Counted from the first letter of the stretch, positions 23,447 through 36,958 are shown. The stretch: 64,000 nt of DNA from Tachypleus tridentatus (GCF_004210375.1 NC_134833.1:17601396-17665395), one strand, 5' to 3'. Notes: generated by a model from the letters alone, not told the origin. Made by a program: numbers and translations.

Positions 23447-24787
23447 TTTTATTGCAAAAATTAATATACACGATCCAAATTCACTTTTTTAATTAAACTA
23501 ATACTCTTTTGGTGAACAAAACAAAATTGATCCCACTAATAAAAAATACGAAACAACAATTAAATGCAATAACTAAGTGTCAAGGCAGATCTCAGAGACA
23601 AGACATCAAGACAAGGGTTAGGTAAGGCTAAAAATATTAAGTTTAACAGCTGTTTAAAATTTATTATCTGAATTTTAAAATGAAAATTATGCAATGTTAT
23701 AATCTCATGCAACATCTGCAAGTTGTTTTGTCTCTCTTTTTTTTTATATTACGCGTATTTCTTTAACTCTCTAAGTTACTACTGCAGCATTCAGTGTATG
23801 ATAATGTTAAATAGTTAACACGTCGACTTCACAATAAAGCGAATTATTACGATTTATTAAGCTTACCAATACACACAACAAACCCAAATTCACAAAGTTT
23901 TCTTGACGAAAATATGGGCAAAACAGTACTGGCGTAACCAAAGAAAGATGCTGGCTAAATACTATACCACTAGTACGTGTGATGTTTATTGTACACATGG
24001 AAATCTCACTGAAAGTACGCTTTCATATACATGTCATAAATTAAACATTCCATTAATAAATAAAATAATGTTAACATTCAAATGGAATTACTGGGAACAC
24101 GTGGAAATTTTCCGAACATAAACTACTACACAAAACTTCATATATCCATATTTCAGCTATTAGGCAGTATGCCATTTTGTTTTCTTCTTTTTACAAGAAT
24201 AAGCATTCTGTCACTTGTGTTAAATCTGTATATAATGCAAAACAGAATGACACCTTGAAACATGTGGCATCTTTAAACAGAAGTATAGAAGTGTGTCACC
24301 TAAATCTGAAGGTCTTGTACTTGACACATTTTTGAAACAACATTTTATCAAATTTACAGGTAAAAACTTGTGCCAATAAAGATAAGAAACACCAACTTGC
24401 AATGAAATATAAATCTTACAAAGTTTTAAATTTTTAATATTAAAATGAATTATAAATGGTACTCATATCTGAAATATTACAATTTCCCTTGTTGTATCTG
24501 TATTCATGCTGTCTGCAATCATGTGACCTCAAGTTCTGAATGTCCTTGACACAATGCAGAGCACATGTCTACTTACCCATAGTTCTCTATTCACCAATCT
24601 TCCACATGATTTATTATGCATTTGTCAAGAGAACATATGTGATCCATATTTCATTGGTAATACAGTAATACATTTTATAAGACAATGTATTTCAGATTTC
24701 AAGGTTCATATTAACAATAACAATTTTAATTTTAAATGAGATAGACTTATCTCTGGAAAACTAATTCAATGCCAGAATACCTATGTT
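23447..24787. other. AT-rich, nothing recognised
   Basis: Open frames of 60-72 codons occur on both strands without domain or splice support. Confidence 0.4.
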
Positions 24788-24889
24788 GACCTAGAGGAGG
24801 AAACCAAAAATAGTCACAAGGAACCATGGTTTATCAATGACCTAGAGGAGGAAACCAAAGATAGTCACAAAGAACCATGGTTTATCAAA
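24788..24889. repeat. 51-bp tandem duplication
   Basis: Two units, at 24788 and 24839, each GACCTAGAGGAGGAAACCAA through CATGGTTTATCAA. They differ at only about two positions. Confidence 0.9.
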
Positions 24890-25610
24890 ATTAGTTGTAA
24901 TTTTATGTTGGAAGCTAACAAGTCAAGCCACTAAAATTTAAAGAAATGATCAAACACAGATTGAACATAACTTGTAACCACAGTAAAAGAAATGGAATCG
25001 TGAGAGAATCACGCAAAGCAAAGTCTTATAAATAATTAACTGAACCAAAAAAGAATACACTCAGAAAATTCTTCTCAGCAAGGTACCTTATCATAGTTGA
25101 TACCCTTTATTTACACATACCAAGGGATTATTCAGTATATTACTTTATGACTGAATCATAAACATTCTCAGGTACGAACATATGTACACGCAGATTTAGA
25201 GTAGAAATCTTTGTTCTCTTCCTGTAGTGGACCACTAAATTAATGAATAAACATGTCCCATGGCTAAAGGTTCCTTTAGTCACTGGCTTCAGTGGGCATT
25301 CAGGGAGAATCAGAAACACCTAAGCAGATACAAAGATGGGCTTGAGAACTGTATGAAAGTGCAAGAGGAACACCAAGATAAAATGTGATCCCTAGTGTGG
25401 TTGGAACTAAGAAACTTATCATGTGGTAGACAGGCATCTTGCATCTGACATTTTGGATGCTACACAGAGGTAGAAAAGATACACATTCAGGGATCAACAC
25501 CTACAGAATGGCATCCTTTGTCCACTTCCAGGCAGCATTACTCTCTCATGGGGCTTTAGTTTAGAGGGTTGAATTCGGTGATGACGAGAGACCCTCATGA
25601 AGTAAAAATG
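24890..25610. other. Non-coding, nothing recognised
   Basis: Somewhat less AT-rich at 25250-25560, but I see no exon that can be supported on either strand. Confidence 0.35.
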
Positions 25611-25737
25611 TGTCTCAGGACTGCTGGTATGGGTATTAACACTTTTACTAATAAAGCAGAGAATAATGTTTAAACCTTTATTGTTCTCTGCTTTATTAGT
25701 AAAAGTGTTAATATCCATACCATCTGTCCTGAGATAC
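25611..25737. repeat. Long near-perfect inverted repeat (hairpin)
   Basis: Two arms of about 58 bp face each other around a short centre containing GTTTAAAC. The inner ~40 bp (TATTAACACTTTTACTAATA, AAGCAGAGAA) match with one or two differences. The outer parts (TCTCAGGAC versus GTCCTGAGA) match with a few. RNA from either strand would form a hairpin of about 127 nt. It could be a palindromic MITE or a small-RNA precursor, and the sequence alone does not decide. Confidence 0.9.
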
Positions 25738-25887
25738 AGAGGGTAAAATGTCGTCTAAAACAACTGCAGAGGTGTATGTAATATACAAGACTTCAAACCG
25801 GACGAATCAATACTTGGCGTCTCATATCATAAGGAGATTTGTTTTATATAAATTAAATTACTTCTTGACCTCGGGGAGTGATAACAA

Positions 25888-26000
25888 GTAAACAGATATC
25901 TGGACAGCCATATACAACACAGGAATAGGCCCTAAGAGGTAAACTGATATCTGGACAGCCATATACAACACAGGAATAGGCACTAAGAGGTAAACAGATA
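25888..26000. repeat. 51-bp tandem duplication
   Basis: Units at 25888 and 25939, with a third starting at 25990, each beginning GTAAAC(A/T)GATA and containing CTGGACAGCCATATACAACA. Nearly identical. Confidence 0.9.
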
Positions 26001-28899
26001 GTTCAATTACCTTGGATAAGGATTAGAAAATCAGAAAGTTAGTAGATGGTGTGATCTTTTTAAATGTGTAAACTAGCAGTCACATGATCACAGGTTTCTG
26101 TATGTACAAGTTGCACACCATTTGTTTTTCACAATCCTAAAGAGGATGCCACAAAAGCTGAAATATGCAGAGTGTCTTTCAGGGCCGTTGAATGGTTTAT
26201 TAAATTAAACTTTAATTGCATATTATACAATATTGAAAATTTAAGTATTTTAATATATCAAACTTTACTTGCTATAAAACAACCTGCTTTAAGTAAAAAA
26301 TTTCAACGTGCTAAAAATCTGCTTACTAACAATGGCATGCCATCATTTTATCTCTTTATTTAGTCTCAAAAATTTGTGAAATAATAAATAATTATAAGTA
26401 AAATAATAAAACCTTTTCTTTCCAAACACCAGAATAAAAAAACTGATAAAATAGCCATTCCTGGATTTAAACATTTGCCATATATATGGCCGATGTACGG
26501 CCATATACACTTGAAGAGTGTGTTGTGACAAGTACGTGGGTACATGAAATGAGGCATAAGATATATGGATGGGTAGGGACTTACGGGCCACCCTGTAGAT
26601 GTATATACAAAACCAAGGGGCCTGATAACAAATATCAATCATTGAAAAAAGTTTTGCTTTAAGAATATTAGTTAACTTCTAGTTTGGTTTTAAATCCTGG
26701 TTACCCACCATAAGTCGTTAATATACTTTAAAAGCTTATTTTTAAAGCTGTTATTATATTTCTGCATTGAAAAGATAAACTCTTGGAACATACGTTTAAA
26801 GTGTACACAGAAAAGTGTATTACAAAAAAAAGAATATTTTCTTTTTCTACATGAAAATCATGTGGCCTTTTCGTAGTATAAATCGACTGTTTTAGAAAAT
26901 ACTTTATATCAGACATTTTTTATAGTATTAAGTCACAAAAATAGATGGCAAATCTGCTTCTACACCATTCTCAAGAAGTTTTTTTAAAATAAGACAGAAT
27001 TATAAAATAAATTCTTGACAATTTTTATAAACTGGCCATATATAAGTAGGGTTTTTCATAAGTATAGAAATCCATACGTTATGTTTAAACATAAGAAGAA
27101 AAATGATTATATTTAAAATGTAAGCATTTAAATATCTGGTATCTAAAAATTTAATATAATATGTCAAGAAAAACTGAAAAAGAATTTTCACACCAAAATG
27201 GTAAGGATTACACAAAGTTTTAATTTCAATAACTTTGAAACTATTCCACTATATAATTACATATCAAATTAAAAAATTTGGATACACATTGAAACAACAT
27301 GTATATATATATATATATATATATATCCCTTTTTCCATTGTTATAAAAATAATCTTTATATAAATTAAAAAGTGTTCAATCACTGCCCAACATGAAACAA
27401 TAAGTACAAAACAATGTTCTGATACGTGTAGTTTTTTTCACAGTTATTTATTTTCTTTTTGGCTCCTTTGTGTTGTGATTTTAAATTACAGATAATTTGT
27501 TAACTGAATAGACTGATGAACAATCTTTAGAATAATAAACAATACTCCAGAAAGATTTATTACATACACTTATGTTTTTTAATACAATAGTTAAAACATT
27601 TCTTTATATCTACACACATATCTACGTTACCCACACACCTGTGTACAAGGAGTGGAATATCAAATAAAACTTTTGGCTAATTTGAGCACTAGCCCATAAA
27701 AGAAAACAACACATGTGGTCTCTGTGGTATTAGATATTAAAATTATTTACTGATAAGTTTTGGTCACTTTAATTCACCCTCAATGATCAACATTATGGAC
27801 CAGTTGAGATACAAGTTGACAATACATAAACAAATAAGTTTCCACTAGGACACATTACTGACAAACCATTCACAAACTGAATTTTTTAAACATATTGAAT
27901 ATTAAGTATGTTGATACATGAATCTCTGCCCCTCCTACTATAGACATTTTTTCAATTCTAAATTAAACTGATGTACAACCATTCTTTCAATAAGGATTTG
28001 GGCAAATAATAAGACATGATAATGTAACAGCAAATAATATATTAGATCTCTGATCAACTGAGGCTCCATCTAAATGGCTTCATACACAAAATTTGTGTCT
28101 GATGAAAGAAAAATGTATATTCTATGTATTTATAATTAAATGGATGAAAAGTCCAAACCAATATTGTGGATAGTGAGAGGTTTAAAGCATACCTCCATGC
28201 TAAATTCTTTGTTGGACTGTCTATCATTTCACTTTAAGAAGATTTTGCATTTCAGAGGAGTTTTAATAGCTTTAGCAAAGAAAAAAATTTCTTGCAATGG
28301 TTGGTTGTCTATCAATCAGACAATGAAAACAAGCATCCCATATCCATTTTGGTTAAGCACATTAACTAAGCAGATTATGCAAATTCAGACCAAGCCCACC
28401 ACTAGTAGTATTTCTGTCTCTGGTTCCATCATCTCTGTAGCATTCTTTAATCAGATTTGAAGTAACTGGGATAATGTGCCAGCTTGAACAACAGAAGCAG
28501 CAAAAAACCTACCTGTGGCAGCAAATATCATCCATGCATACAATTGTGTGTGTGGATATATACAAATACACACAGGCGTGTAATTTCCTTACATAAACAA
28601 ATGTGTCCTTGAGAGATAAAAACAGCACTGGTACACTAACTTTACGTATAACTGTATTTATGAAGGAATCTTCAAAAGCCTTGTATGGCTGTAAATAAAT
28701 ATTCTGCTGTGTCATTACTATGACATCAAGAGCAAATTCAACTAGACAAATTCACAATCAGTGGTGAATGTTACTGTCCTCTAAGTAAAATGCATTTACA
28801 TAAACAAATATGGTTGCTTAAAATATAAAACAAGAACCCTGCCCTACTATCTCATCACCCAATCAGTTTTCTGGATACTCTTATTTTCTTCACAAAATA
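26001..28899. other. AT-rich, one possible transposon end
   Basis: At about 26455-26605 the minus strand reads ACAGGGTGGCCCGTAAGTCC and continues into a GC-richer block. I recall this type of sequence as an interspersed DNA-element end but cannot confirm it. A (TA)n run lies at 27301-27326. The 106-codon open frame at 28140-28460 has no domain or splice context. Confidence 0.3.
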
Positions 28900-29570
28900 A
28901 GGTTTCAGTATCCTTTGATAGATTGTTTAGGCAGAGTATTCACGATGAAACTTTGTAGAAGAATGGCATCTGTCTGTTGTGGAGACACAAATGTAGAGGA
29001 CAACATTTCAAAAGTCTGAAGACCAAACTCTTAACAAGACTTTCCTAGGGTGGAAGTCCATTCTGAGCTGTGCTTTAGCCAGTCTACTTGCACTGACCCA
29101 TTATCTACAGCACTTAATATTTTTATAATATATCCATTTTTCATCTCCAGTCACTAACCTGTCCAAAAAGATGAGTTACATTCACGAGAGCACAGAGAAG
29201 TGCAAATGTCCATTCTTGCTCTAAGGTTGGCTTCTGTCAAATCATGGGGAACCCATTTTTCAAGTTTTGACACCTTTCCAAGTTGTTGCAGATGACAGTG
29301 AACTGTTGAATTGGTTGAATTAAGCTTCTGTGCTAGTTCTTCAAATGCTACAGCACAGTCTTCATCAACTGCAGCCAGCAGCAAGTCATCATTAAACTTA
29401 AGCTGTAGTCACCTGATATAAACTTCTGAAACTACATTTGACATTTTCTTTCATTGAGAGACTCCGCACCATAAACACTTTGAATGTTTCATGTAGTTTC
29501 TGCTGCACTATTGCCTTTTTTAAACTCATAAAGCATCATATGCCTACCGTAATCCTCAGACACATCCATC
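28900..29570 (-). pseudogene. mariner-family transposase relic
   Basis: Tc1/mariner transposases excise and insert the element by a DD(34)D active site. Reading the minus strand, broken frames give the two helix-turn-helix parts: LYEFKKGNSAAET, SVYGAESLNERKCQM and SGDYSL, then VDEDCAVAFEELAQKLN, STVHCHLQQLGKV, KLEKWVPHDLTEANLRARMD and ICTSL. After a stop at 29154 the catalytic part starts with DEKWIYY, the first conserved Asp in the usual T-C-DEKW context. The longest open piece is only 76 codons (29154-29384). Stops and frameshifts occur throughout, and the region after DEKW decays quickly. WVPHxLTE and DEKW point to the mariner rather than the Tc1 branch. The element is clearly dead, and its terminal repeats are not defined. 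Confidence 0.85.
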
Positions 29571-31030
29571 TTCATAAGGGTTTATTTGATTAATGATCTG
29601 CAAAAGTGTAGTTGGGTCAGTTTCTTTTATTTGTATGAACATTTTTATACATGTCCTACTACATATTTTAGTCATTAAAACCTTATATAAAGACAGAAAT
29701 GATGATGCACTTCCTGTATTAAATTTTTGGACATCACTTATGGGATGACCTGATAGTTACAAACTGAATCCCACCAACTGATCCTGTAGTAAGAGGGTTC
29801 ATCCATACATCTATGCATTACTTTGTCCCTTTTTTGCCTCCCTTCTACTTGATATATTAAGGGGAGAAAAAACCCCATAGTTTCTCTACCCATTCTCTTG
29901 CTGCTATAAATACTTATCTTCTTATTGCACATTTCCCTTCTGACAAGCTTACAGTCATGAATTAGACTGTTTGTGAAAAGTGGGAAAAACTTGTGCAACT
30001 CAACACGTCACACTTTGTGTCATTGCTGTTTTGTCATGGACTTTGCCATCAGTAATGGTGCAAAACAGAGAAGAAGTAAAGACTAATATGTTTACCATAG
30101 CACTAAGACACTGTAAAAATACCACAGTGGTTTCAAGTCTTTTAAAAGGTATCAAAATGGTTTCAGTCCCTTCTGAAATGAGCACTAAATGTACATTAAA
30201 ATTATCCTGTATATTTAATAATAAATTAACTGAATGAAAGTATAACTACAAACTTTACTTTTTAACTGGATTAATAATTGAGAAATTTCATTGATACAAA
30301 TTTTCTGTTATATTTTGTACTCAAAACAAAAGCATAACAATTGGGTATTTTTCAACTTTTTAACTTTCAGTGTAAATTGGAAGAACCAAGTTTGCAAGTT
30401 CTTTCATACAAATATGCCTCCAATTGATCAGACCGTGGTTTTTAAAGTGTATAAATGGCTTTACAATTGCTACAGTTGGAGACACAACCAAGCCAATAAG
30501 TCACTTATAAAATGGAAACTACTCTCTTAAAATACTTCAACTAAATATTAAACCCTGAATCTGAATATATCTTAGGTGTCACTAGTAGTCCTGAAACAGT
30601 TACTGTTTTAGGAACTGACATCACACTAGTAATTGATTTTCCCGTTTAATCTTGAATCTGACACAAAATGACATCAAGTAACATGGAAGTTGAAATGCAC
30701 AGTAGACACGTCTAATGGCTGAGTAAAATTCTGTAATCACATCTAGGCTTCACAACTATTTAAGTTTACAAGACCCAAAGTTCTAACCTCACCATAACAT
30801 TAAACAAAACATTCTTAATTCCTCATTAGGTTATGAATTTTAAAAAGTGTTCTCACTGCACCCTTCTTCATTTAAAGCAAAATACATGCAGAACATCATT
30901 CTGTGCTGTTTATAGTTTTACAGCAGTTATTTCTAAATATAAGTGTCAAAAAACACTTAAAATTACTTAGAATGTTAAACATATAATAATGTTTTGGGGC
31001 AACAAGGAACCTGTTGATCCACCTGGACTT
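29571..31030. other. AT-rich, nothing recognised
   Basis: Outer parts of the mariner element may extend to about 29640. Otherwise no supported feature. Confidence 0.35.
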
Positions 31031-31500
31031 CCCATCATCTAATCCAGGAGTCTCCAAACCTTTTGTACAAGAGTTGGACTGCTCCATCATCTAATCCAGG
31101 AGTCTCCAAACCATTTTGTACAAAAGCTGGACTGTCCCATCATCTAATCCAGGAGTCTCCAAACCTTTTTGTATAAGAGCTGGACTGTCCCATCATCTAA
31201 TCCAGGAGTCTTCAAACCTTTTGTACAAGAGCTGGACTGTCCCATCATCTAATCCAGAAGTCTCCAAACCTTTTTGTACAAGAGCTGGACTGTCCCATCA
31301 AGTAATCCAGGAGTCTCCAAACCTTTTTGTACAAGAGTTGGACTGCTCCATCATCTAATTCAGGAGTCTCCAAACCTTTTTGTACAAGAGCTGGACTGTC
31401 CTATCATCTAATCCAGGAGTCTCCAAACCTTTTTGTACAAGAGCTGGACTGTCCCATCATCTAATTCAGGAGTCTCCAAACCTTTTTGTACAAGAGCTGG
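31031..31500. repeat. 53-bp tandem array, nine units
   Basis: Nine units of about 53 bp, each CCATCATCTAATCCAGGAGT, CTCCAAACCTTTTTGTACAA, GAGCTGGACTGTC. Differences are single substitutions and a T-run length change. The last unit continues into GGAGGTAGATCTTTTTAGGC, which may be what the array amplified. AGGAGTCTCCAAACCTTTTT resembles ends of hAT elements, an inference from motif memory. Confidence 0.92.
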
Positions 31501-32733
31501 GAGGTAGATCTTTTTAGGCTTTGCAGGCCAGAAAGGTTGTGTTAAAATTAAGTAGGGATGGATACATGATCAAAATGCATCATCACTAATTTATTTCTTA
31601 TAAGAGCACATATTGAAAATATTTATGATGCACAATTGTAATTTTTTAGCATGAGTGAGAAGCATGAAAGTGGTGTTTTTCTAACAAAATTACCCTTAAC
31701 AGAGGTTCAAAGTGAGTACTCCCTATCATTAAAAGTGATTACAAATGTTCATCAGATAACGCTGATCTGTAACTAGATTTCATGTACTTCATCTTTGAAA
31801 ATGTCTTCACAAGAAAGAGGTCATGCAAAAAACTGAAATGAATCCACGAATAAAGTTTTTTTAATGAAATATTGATCACTTGGAAGGCATTTGTAGAACT
31901 TTATCAGTTTCCCTTCTTTGTGTTTGTCCTTCAACATGTCGTTGTATTACAGATCAATCACTTCCATTTGAACTTCAGGTGGCAGTTCATCAATAACATA
32001 ATCAAATGGGTTTTGGAAGATCCTTATTTCTGTTGCACTCAAATCAGGACCAGAAAAACCTGATTTGTAGTTTCAGGTCAGAAAAAATATCTTGTGTAAA
32101 CCTGGGTAGGAATGGGGATCCTGCTTATTGTTTGTACTTTTTACAGCATGAAAAGCCAAACTAAAACTATTAAATATAAAAAAAGATATCCCTCACTACA
32201 GATAAAAGTAAAATCAAGAACTTATTTTGTAGTTAGGATGTTCTTTTGGATGGCAAAAACATATTACCACTGTTTTGTTTTTTAAAAAAATATCTCGCAC
32301 AGAAACAAAGACATTTTTATTCAGTGAAAAAGACAAATAACTTGAACATTTTTGACCTAAATCACCTAAATATTTTCTAACACTATATGATATTATTTTG
32401 GCAGTGCTAATGATAACAAATTATTAAGAATTAAAGGAATCACGTAAATAAAAGGTTTAACACCAACGTTGAACTTGTATGTCTTGACTGATATTTGTAT
32501 TAAAATAGTAGATCAACTTTTTAAAACCAAAAATGCATTTGAAAATCACTCAACAACAAAATAAACATGATCTCACAAGAAGAATTAGTTACATCAAGTA
32601 AAACACTTTATATTGTTACTACAATTGATGCAACTGTACTGACACAAAGTAAAGATAAAGTAACAGCAACATTTGCAAATAAGCCAAAACCACAGCTGTG
32701 TGGTAAGACAACAAACTGGGCGAGAGACTGAAA
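31501..32733. other. AT-rich, nothing recognised
   Basis: 31501-31560 may be the remnant of the element whose end forms the 53-bp array. No gene supported. Confidence 0.35.
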
Positions 32734-32749
32734 ATGGCGACTGCAGATG
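32734..32749 (+). CDS. Possible tiny first coding exon
   Basis: GAAAATGGCGACTGCAGATG is followed by GTAAGT: a good start context, MATAD, then a consensus 5' splice site in phase 1. Sixteen coding bases are few, so chance is a real alternative. No downstream plus-strand exon is recognised. Confidence 0.22.
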
Positions 32750-33594
32750 GTAAGTCAGTAGATGGACATTTGTTGCTAAGTTGTGGTCTAATTTTCTGAA
32801 ATATATTTGTTTATACAAATAAGAAAAGTCAGTAAAGGAAACCATTAGCCACACAAACCAACTGTTGGACTGAAATAAAACTCACAAACAAATATATATT
32901 AACACAAGATTGCATAGAAGCCTTCAGCACTAACCTCAAAACATTCTACAATCATAATTTCATTCACAATTCAGATTTAACAAAATAATCAGAAAAAGGC
33001 ATTTCACTGTCTGAAAAAAAAATTACTGTTTATTACAAATAATTACTTGGCAGATCCTTATTCATTCATTACAAATTTTGGTAGAATATATAAAACCATT
33101 AACAAGAATGCAAAAAACAATTTGTACATCTTGAAGAAATAAACCAATTCTTTTTTACATTTACTGTGCGATTTAAAACAGAAAGAAATGTTAAAAATAT
33201 CCAACAAACTAAGACTCAAAAGTTAACTGTTTGGTTTCTAAAAAATTTTAATCTGAGGTCATAAGGAAAATCTTAAGTTTTATGATCCTGACTAATCTGA
33301 AACAAACAATCTGATAAAGTTATAACCCTGCAACAAGCTCTTTTTTATCAGTTCGTTATTCCACAACTGTAATTATAATGAGTACTGCTTTAAAAAACAC
33401 ACATAAGGCTATATATTTAAAAATTTCATAAAGGTCTTATAACCTTAATGAATCAGTACACAATTACCTTATCAAGTTGTTAAAATTATTTATGAGTTTA
33501 ACTGTCCACCTGAAGTTGTGGTCAAATCTTTTCAATCTATATAAAGTACCAGAGACTGCTGTACTAATACCAGAAGTTCCATTTGAAGCTCTAA

Positions 33595-33680
33595 TCATAA
33601 TCTAAGAAGCGTGTTTGCTCCAGCATGAAATTTGACTTTGTAGCAAGCTGCTGAAGACAAAGTTACAGCTGCTGCTGTTT
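33595..33680 (-). CDS. Possible terminal coding exon
   Basis: The product is not recognised. On the minus strand a strong 3' splice site (TTTTTCTTTTTCAAG) precedes an 86-nt segment. In one frame it reads TAAAVTLSSAACYKVK, then FHAGANTLLRL and a TGA stop at 33595-33597. The other two frames stop early or are less protein-like. The local base composition is richer in G and C than the neighbourhood. If real, upstream exons lie above 33.7 kb on the minus strand and the AT-rich DNA below would be 3' UTR. I see neither, so this stays a candidate. Confidence 0.28.
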
Positions 33681-36098
33681 CTTGAAAAAGAAAAACATTT
33701 TCTGTATGATTAATAATACATGGTCTAGTAATCATAGACTAAACTTCTCAAGCTAATAAAAATTTCACAGGAGTGAATGTTTGCATACCATAAACATTCT
33801 GTGTATTCTGACATAAATGTTAATACCTGTGTATTAGTATTTTTAAGATAAAATTAATATAAAAGCATACTAAAATCTAACATTACATTATTATCACCTT
33901 GGTAGCTTCTACAAACACACCCAATGACTGATCAAGTGTTATTCATAACGGTAGCTTTTTAGTGCCTCTGAATGATTTTTCAACAGGTACAAGACAGAAT
34001 CAAGCCAATTAGCCAGTCTAAGTCGATGTAAGTTGTTGCATTAGAAAATTTCATCAAAAAACTCAATTAGCAAGATGTGCTCATCCAGTCATCTGTGAAC
34101 AAGTCAAAATAATATCTGTTACATTTTTTACACCCACATCTTACTGAATATTTTACCAGAAAAGTGTAACATACAGATCTAAAAGTATTGTGCACAAATA
34201 TACGTAGCAAGCCAAAGAATCTGCAAACCTACAAGTATTAAAAATGTATTATTTTACTTTGTGCAAATCAGATTTAAAAAAGTGTGAATTAGGAACATTT
34301 AATAGTTCTGTTTAATGACAAAAATGCTAAAGTATACAAGAATGTGATTAGAACAAATGTTATGTTCTCCAACAAAAGACTAAATTATTTTATAATTATA
34401 ATTTAATCATTTGAACACATTAATAAACTAGTTTGGTTTTTTTGCATAAAAGGTTTCTACAGATCTCCATTAGCTAAAAAATCATGTAATTTCACAATAT
34501 AGTTACCTCGACTCTTTGATAGATGACAATAGTTTTAAAATATAACTATTATTATTACTAAATAGTGCATCATCAAACTTAAGCAATCATAATGTTAAGA
34601 TGATATTTTGTATTGCCACTTGTAAAAGGAAAAAATCTCTAAAATTATTTTTCTTGAAACATAATTCAACTATCTGACCACGGGGATCAATTCCAACACA
34701 TATTTTATACCTAACCCAAATATATTTTTCTCCAGGCTGAATTCCATCCTAGTGGCAACTTTTAGCACTGTTTTAAAAATAACACAATTTCCAAGTAAGG
34801 TCTGGCAAGTGTGGATTACATTATAATGTTATAATTTAAAATGGGCAAATAGAAAAGTGTAATATATATATACAGAATGTGTACTGTCATTATCAGGAGA
34901 AACTGGATTACAAAATGGTAAAAAAATTGTAGAGATCTATTTTGTATTTAGCAGCTAGAGAAAAAACAAACTTTGATACTGTAAGTTATTCAATAAAGCC
35001 CTCAAATTATAAACTCTCTTAAATTATAGAAAATTTATAAAAGAAGTTCCAGCTATATAACAGTAGTGAACTGAATGAATTTCTGAAGTGTTGTTTTGTA
35101 ATCCTATATCACATATTTTCTAATAGTTAATAAACAATAAAGTTACTCCAACAGAACCTAGTTCAGTGGTTGTCAGTGTTTTATCGTCAGGGTGAACTAA
35201 AATGCAAGTGATAATAAAAGTGACAACCTTCCCATCAATTCTAATGAGATTTATTTTGCAGTGATAAGTGAAAGTTGGTGATGTAGGGCTGGCAGGTGAT
35301 CCATGGAATCTCTTGCCACACCATAGTGGTTTGCAGACGACAAAGTTTGAAAATGATCAACTTAGGGCTAAGACAACTGTGAGAGATTGATTCAAAAAAT
35401 AAAAATATTTTGTTGAGGTTGTAATGATGGATTTCTCTTTTAGATCTTTTTGAATATTCTCTTACAAATATTTATGTGAGGTTAACTTCAAATTATTCAT
35501 ATATCTACTTCAAAAGCAAATTATACAGAATTCCATCACAATACCACAGTGACATACATTTGTTAGAATGATGTCGGATGAGATGCAAAACTAGTAGCAC
35601 TCTCTTGTTTTTTATTGGATCAGCATTACTCTTTCAAGTTTGACAAATTATAAAATTACTCAAGAGGTTATAGCATTTAGGGTTAGAAGTAGAGCCAGAC
35701 AATTATTGGAAGTTGCTTATCGACTGTTCTCCTGTGAAACTCAGACAGTTGGAATAATAAAAAATAGTAATAATTAGACATACTATTTTTAATTAGTTAT
35801 ATTTATAAGACATGACATTAATTGATTACTTAAGCTGAATAACCTTTAATTAACTGAAAATACAAGGTGAAATTATAATGACAATATTTTGATTATTTAA
35901 ACAACACAGACCTGCAAATTTAGACTTCATAGAAATTGGTTCGGTTTTAATAATAGATTTTGTGTAATTCAGCTATGCAGATTTTGGAAATAATATGCAT
36001 TTTTTTCTATCACATAAGAATTTTTTCACAAATTGGGAGGAAACAAAACTCTTACTTATATCAGCTTTACCACAAATATAACAGAAACTGTTTCGGTC
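33681..36098. other. AT-rich, nothing recognised
   Basis: No exon, RNA gene or repeat family that I can support. There are only short AT runs, for example at 34861-34872. Confidence 0.35.
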
Positions 36099-36958
36099 AT
36101 TTACACAGCTTCTGGTAGTCATAGCAATGAATAATACACAGCCTCTGGTAGTCATAGCAATGAATAATACACAGCCTCTGGTAGTCATAGCAATGAATAA
36201 TACACAGCTTCTGGTAGTCATAGCAATGAATAATACACAGCTTCTGGTAGTCATAGCAATGAATAATACACAGCCTCTGGTAGTCATAGCAATGAATAAT
36301 ACACAGCTTCTGGTAGTCATAGCAATGAATAATACACAGCCTCTGGTAGTCATAGCAATGAATAATACACAGCCTCTGGTAGTCATAGCAATGAATAATA
36401 CACAGCCTCTGGTAGTCATAGCAATGAATAATACACAGCCTCTGGTAGTCATAGCAATGAATAATACACAGCCTCTGGTAGTCATAGCAATGAATAATAC
36501 ACAGCCTCTGGTAGTCATAGCAATGAATAATACACAGCTTCTGGTAGTCATAGCAATGAATAATACACAGCCTCTGGTAGTCATAGCAATGAATAATACA
36601 CAGCCTCTGGTAGTCATAGCAATGAATAATACACAGCTTCTGGTAGACATAGCAATGAATAATACACAGCTTCTGGTAGTCATAGCAATGAATAATACAC
36701 AGCTTCTGGTAGTCATAGCAATGAATAATACACAGCTTCTGGTAGTCATAGCAATGAATAATACACAGCTTCTGGTAGTCATAGCAATGAATAATACACA
36801 GCCTCTGGTAGTCATAGCAATGAATAATACACAGCCTCTGGTAGTCATAGCAATGAATAATACACAGCCTCTGGTAGTCATAGCAATGAATATTACACAG
36901 CTTCTGGTAGTCATAGCAATGAATAATACACAGCCTCTGGTAGTCATAGCAATGAATA
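36099..36958. repeat. 33-bp satellite, ~26 units, open in several frames
   Basis: About 26 almost perfect copies of a 33-bp unit (GTCATAGCAATGAATAATAC then ACAGCCTCTGGTA). 33 is a multiple of three and the unit contains few stop trinucleotides, so three frames are open end to end: plus MNNTQPLVVIA, minus MTTRGCVLFIA and minus HCYDYQRLCII. Nearly all variation is a single C/T (CCTCTGG or CTTCTGG). Single exceptions are GTAGACATA near 36640 and AATATTACA near 36890. There is no promoter or homologous domain around it, so I regard it as non-coding satellite. Confidence 0.95.

Noticed and set aside
28140-28460. 106-codon plus-strand open frame as a gene
   Set aside because: No recognisable domain or start context. 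The minus strand in the same interval looks equally plausible, which argues against both.
31116-31358. 80-codon frame over the 53-bp array
   Set aside because: The peptide is a repeat of the array unit in shifting frames, with no coding evidence.
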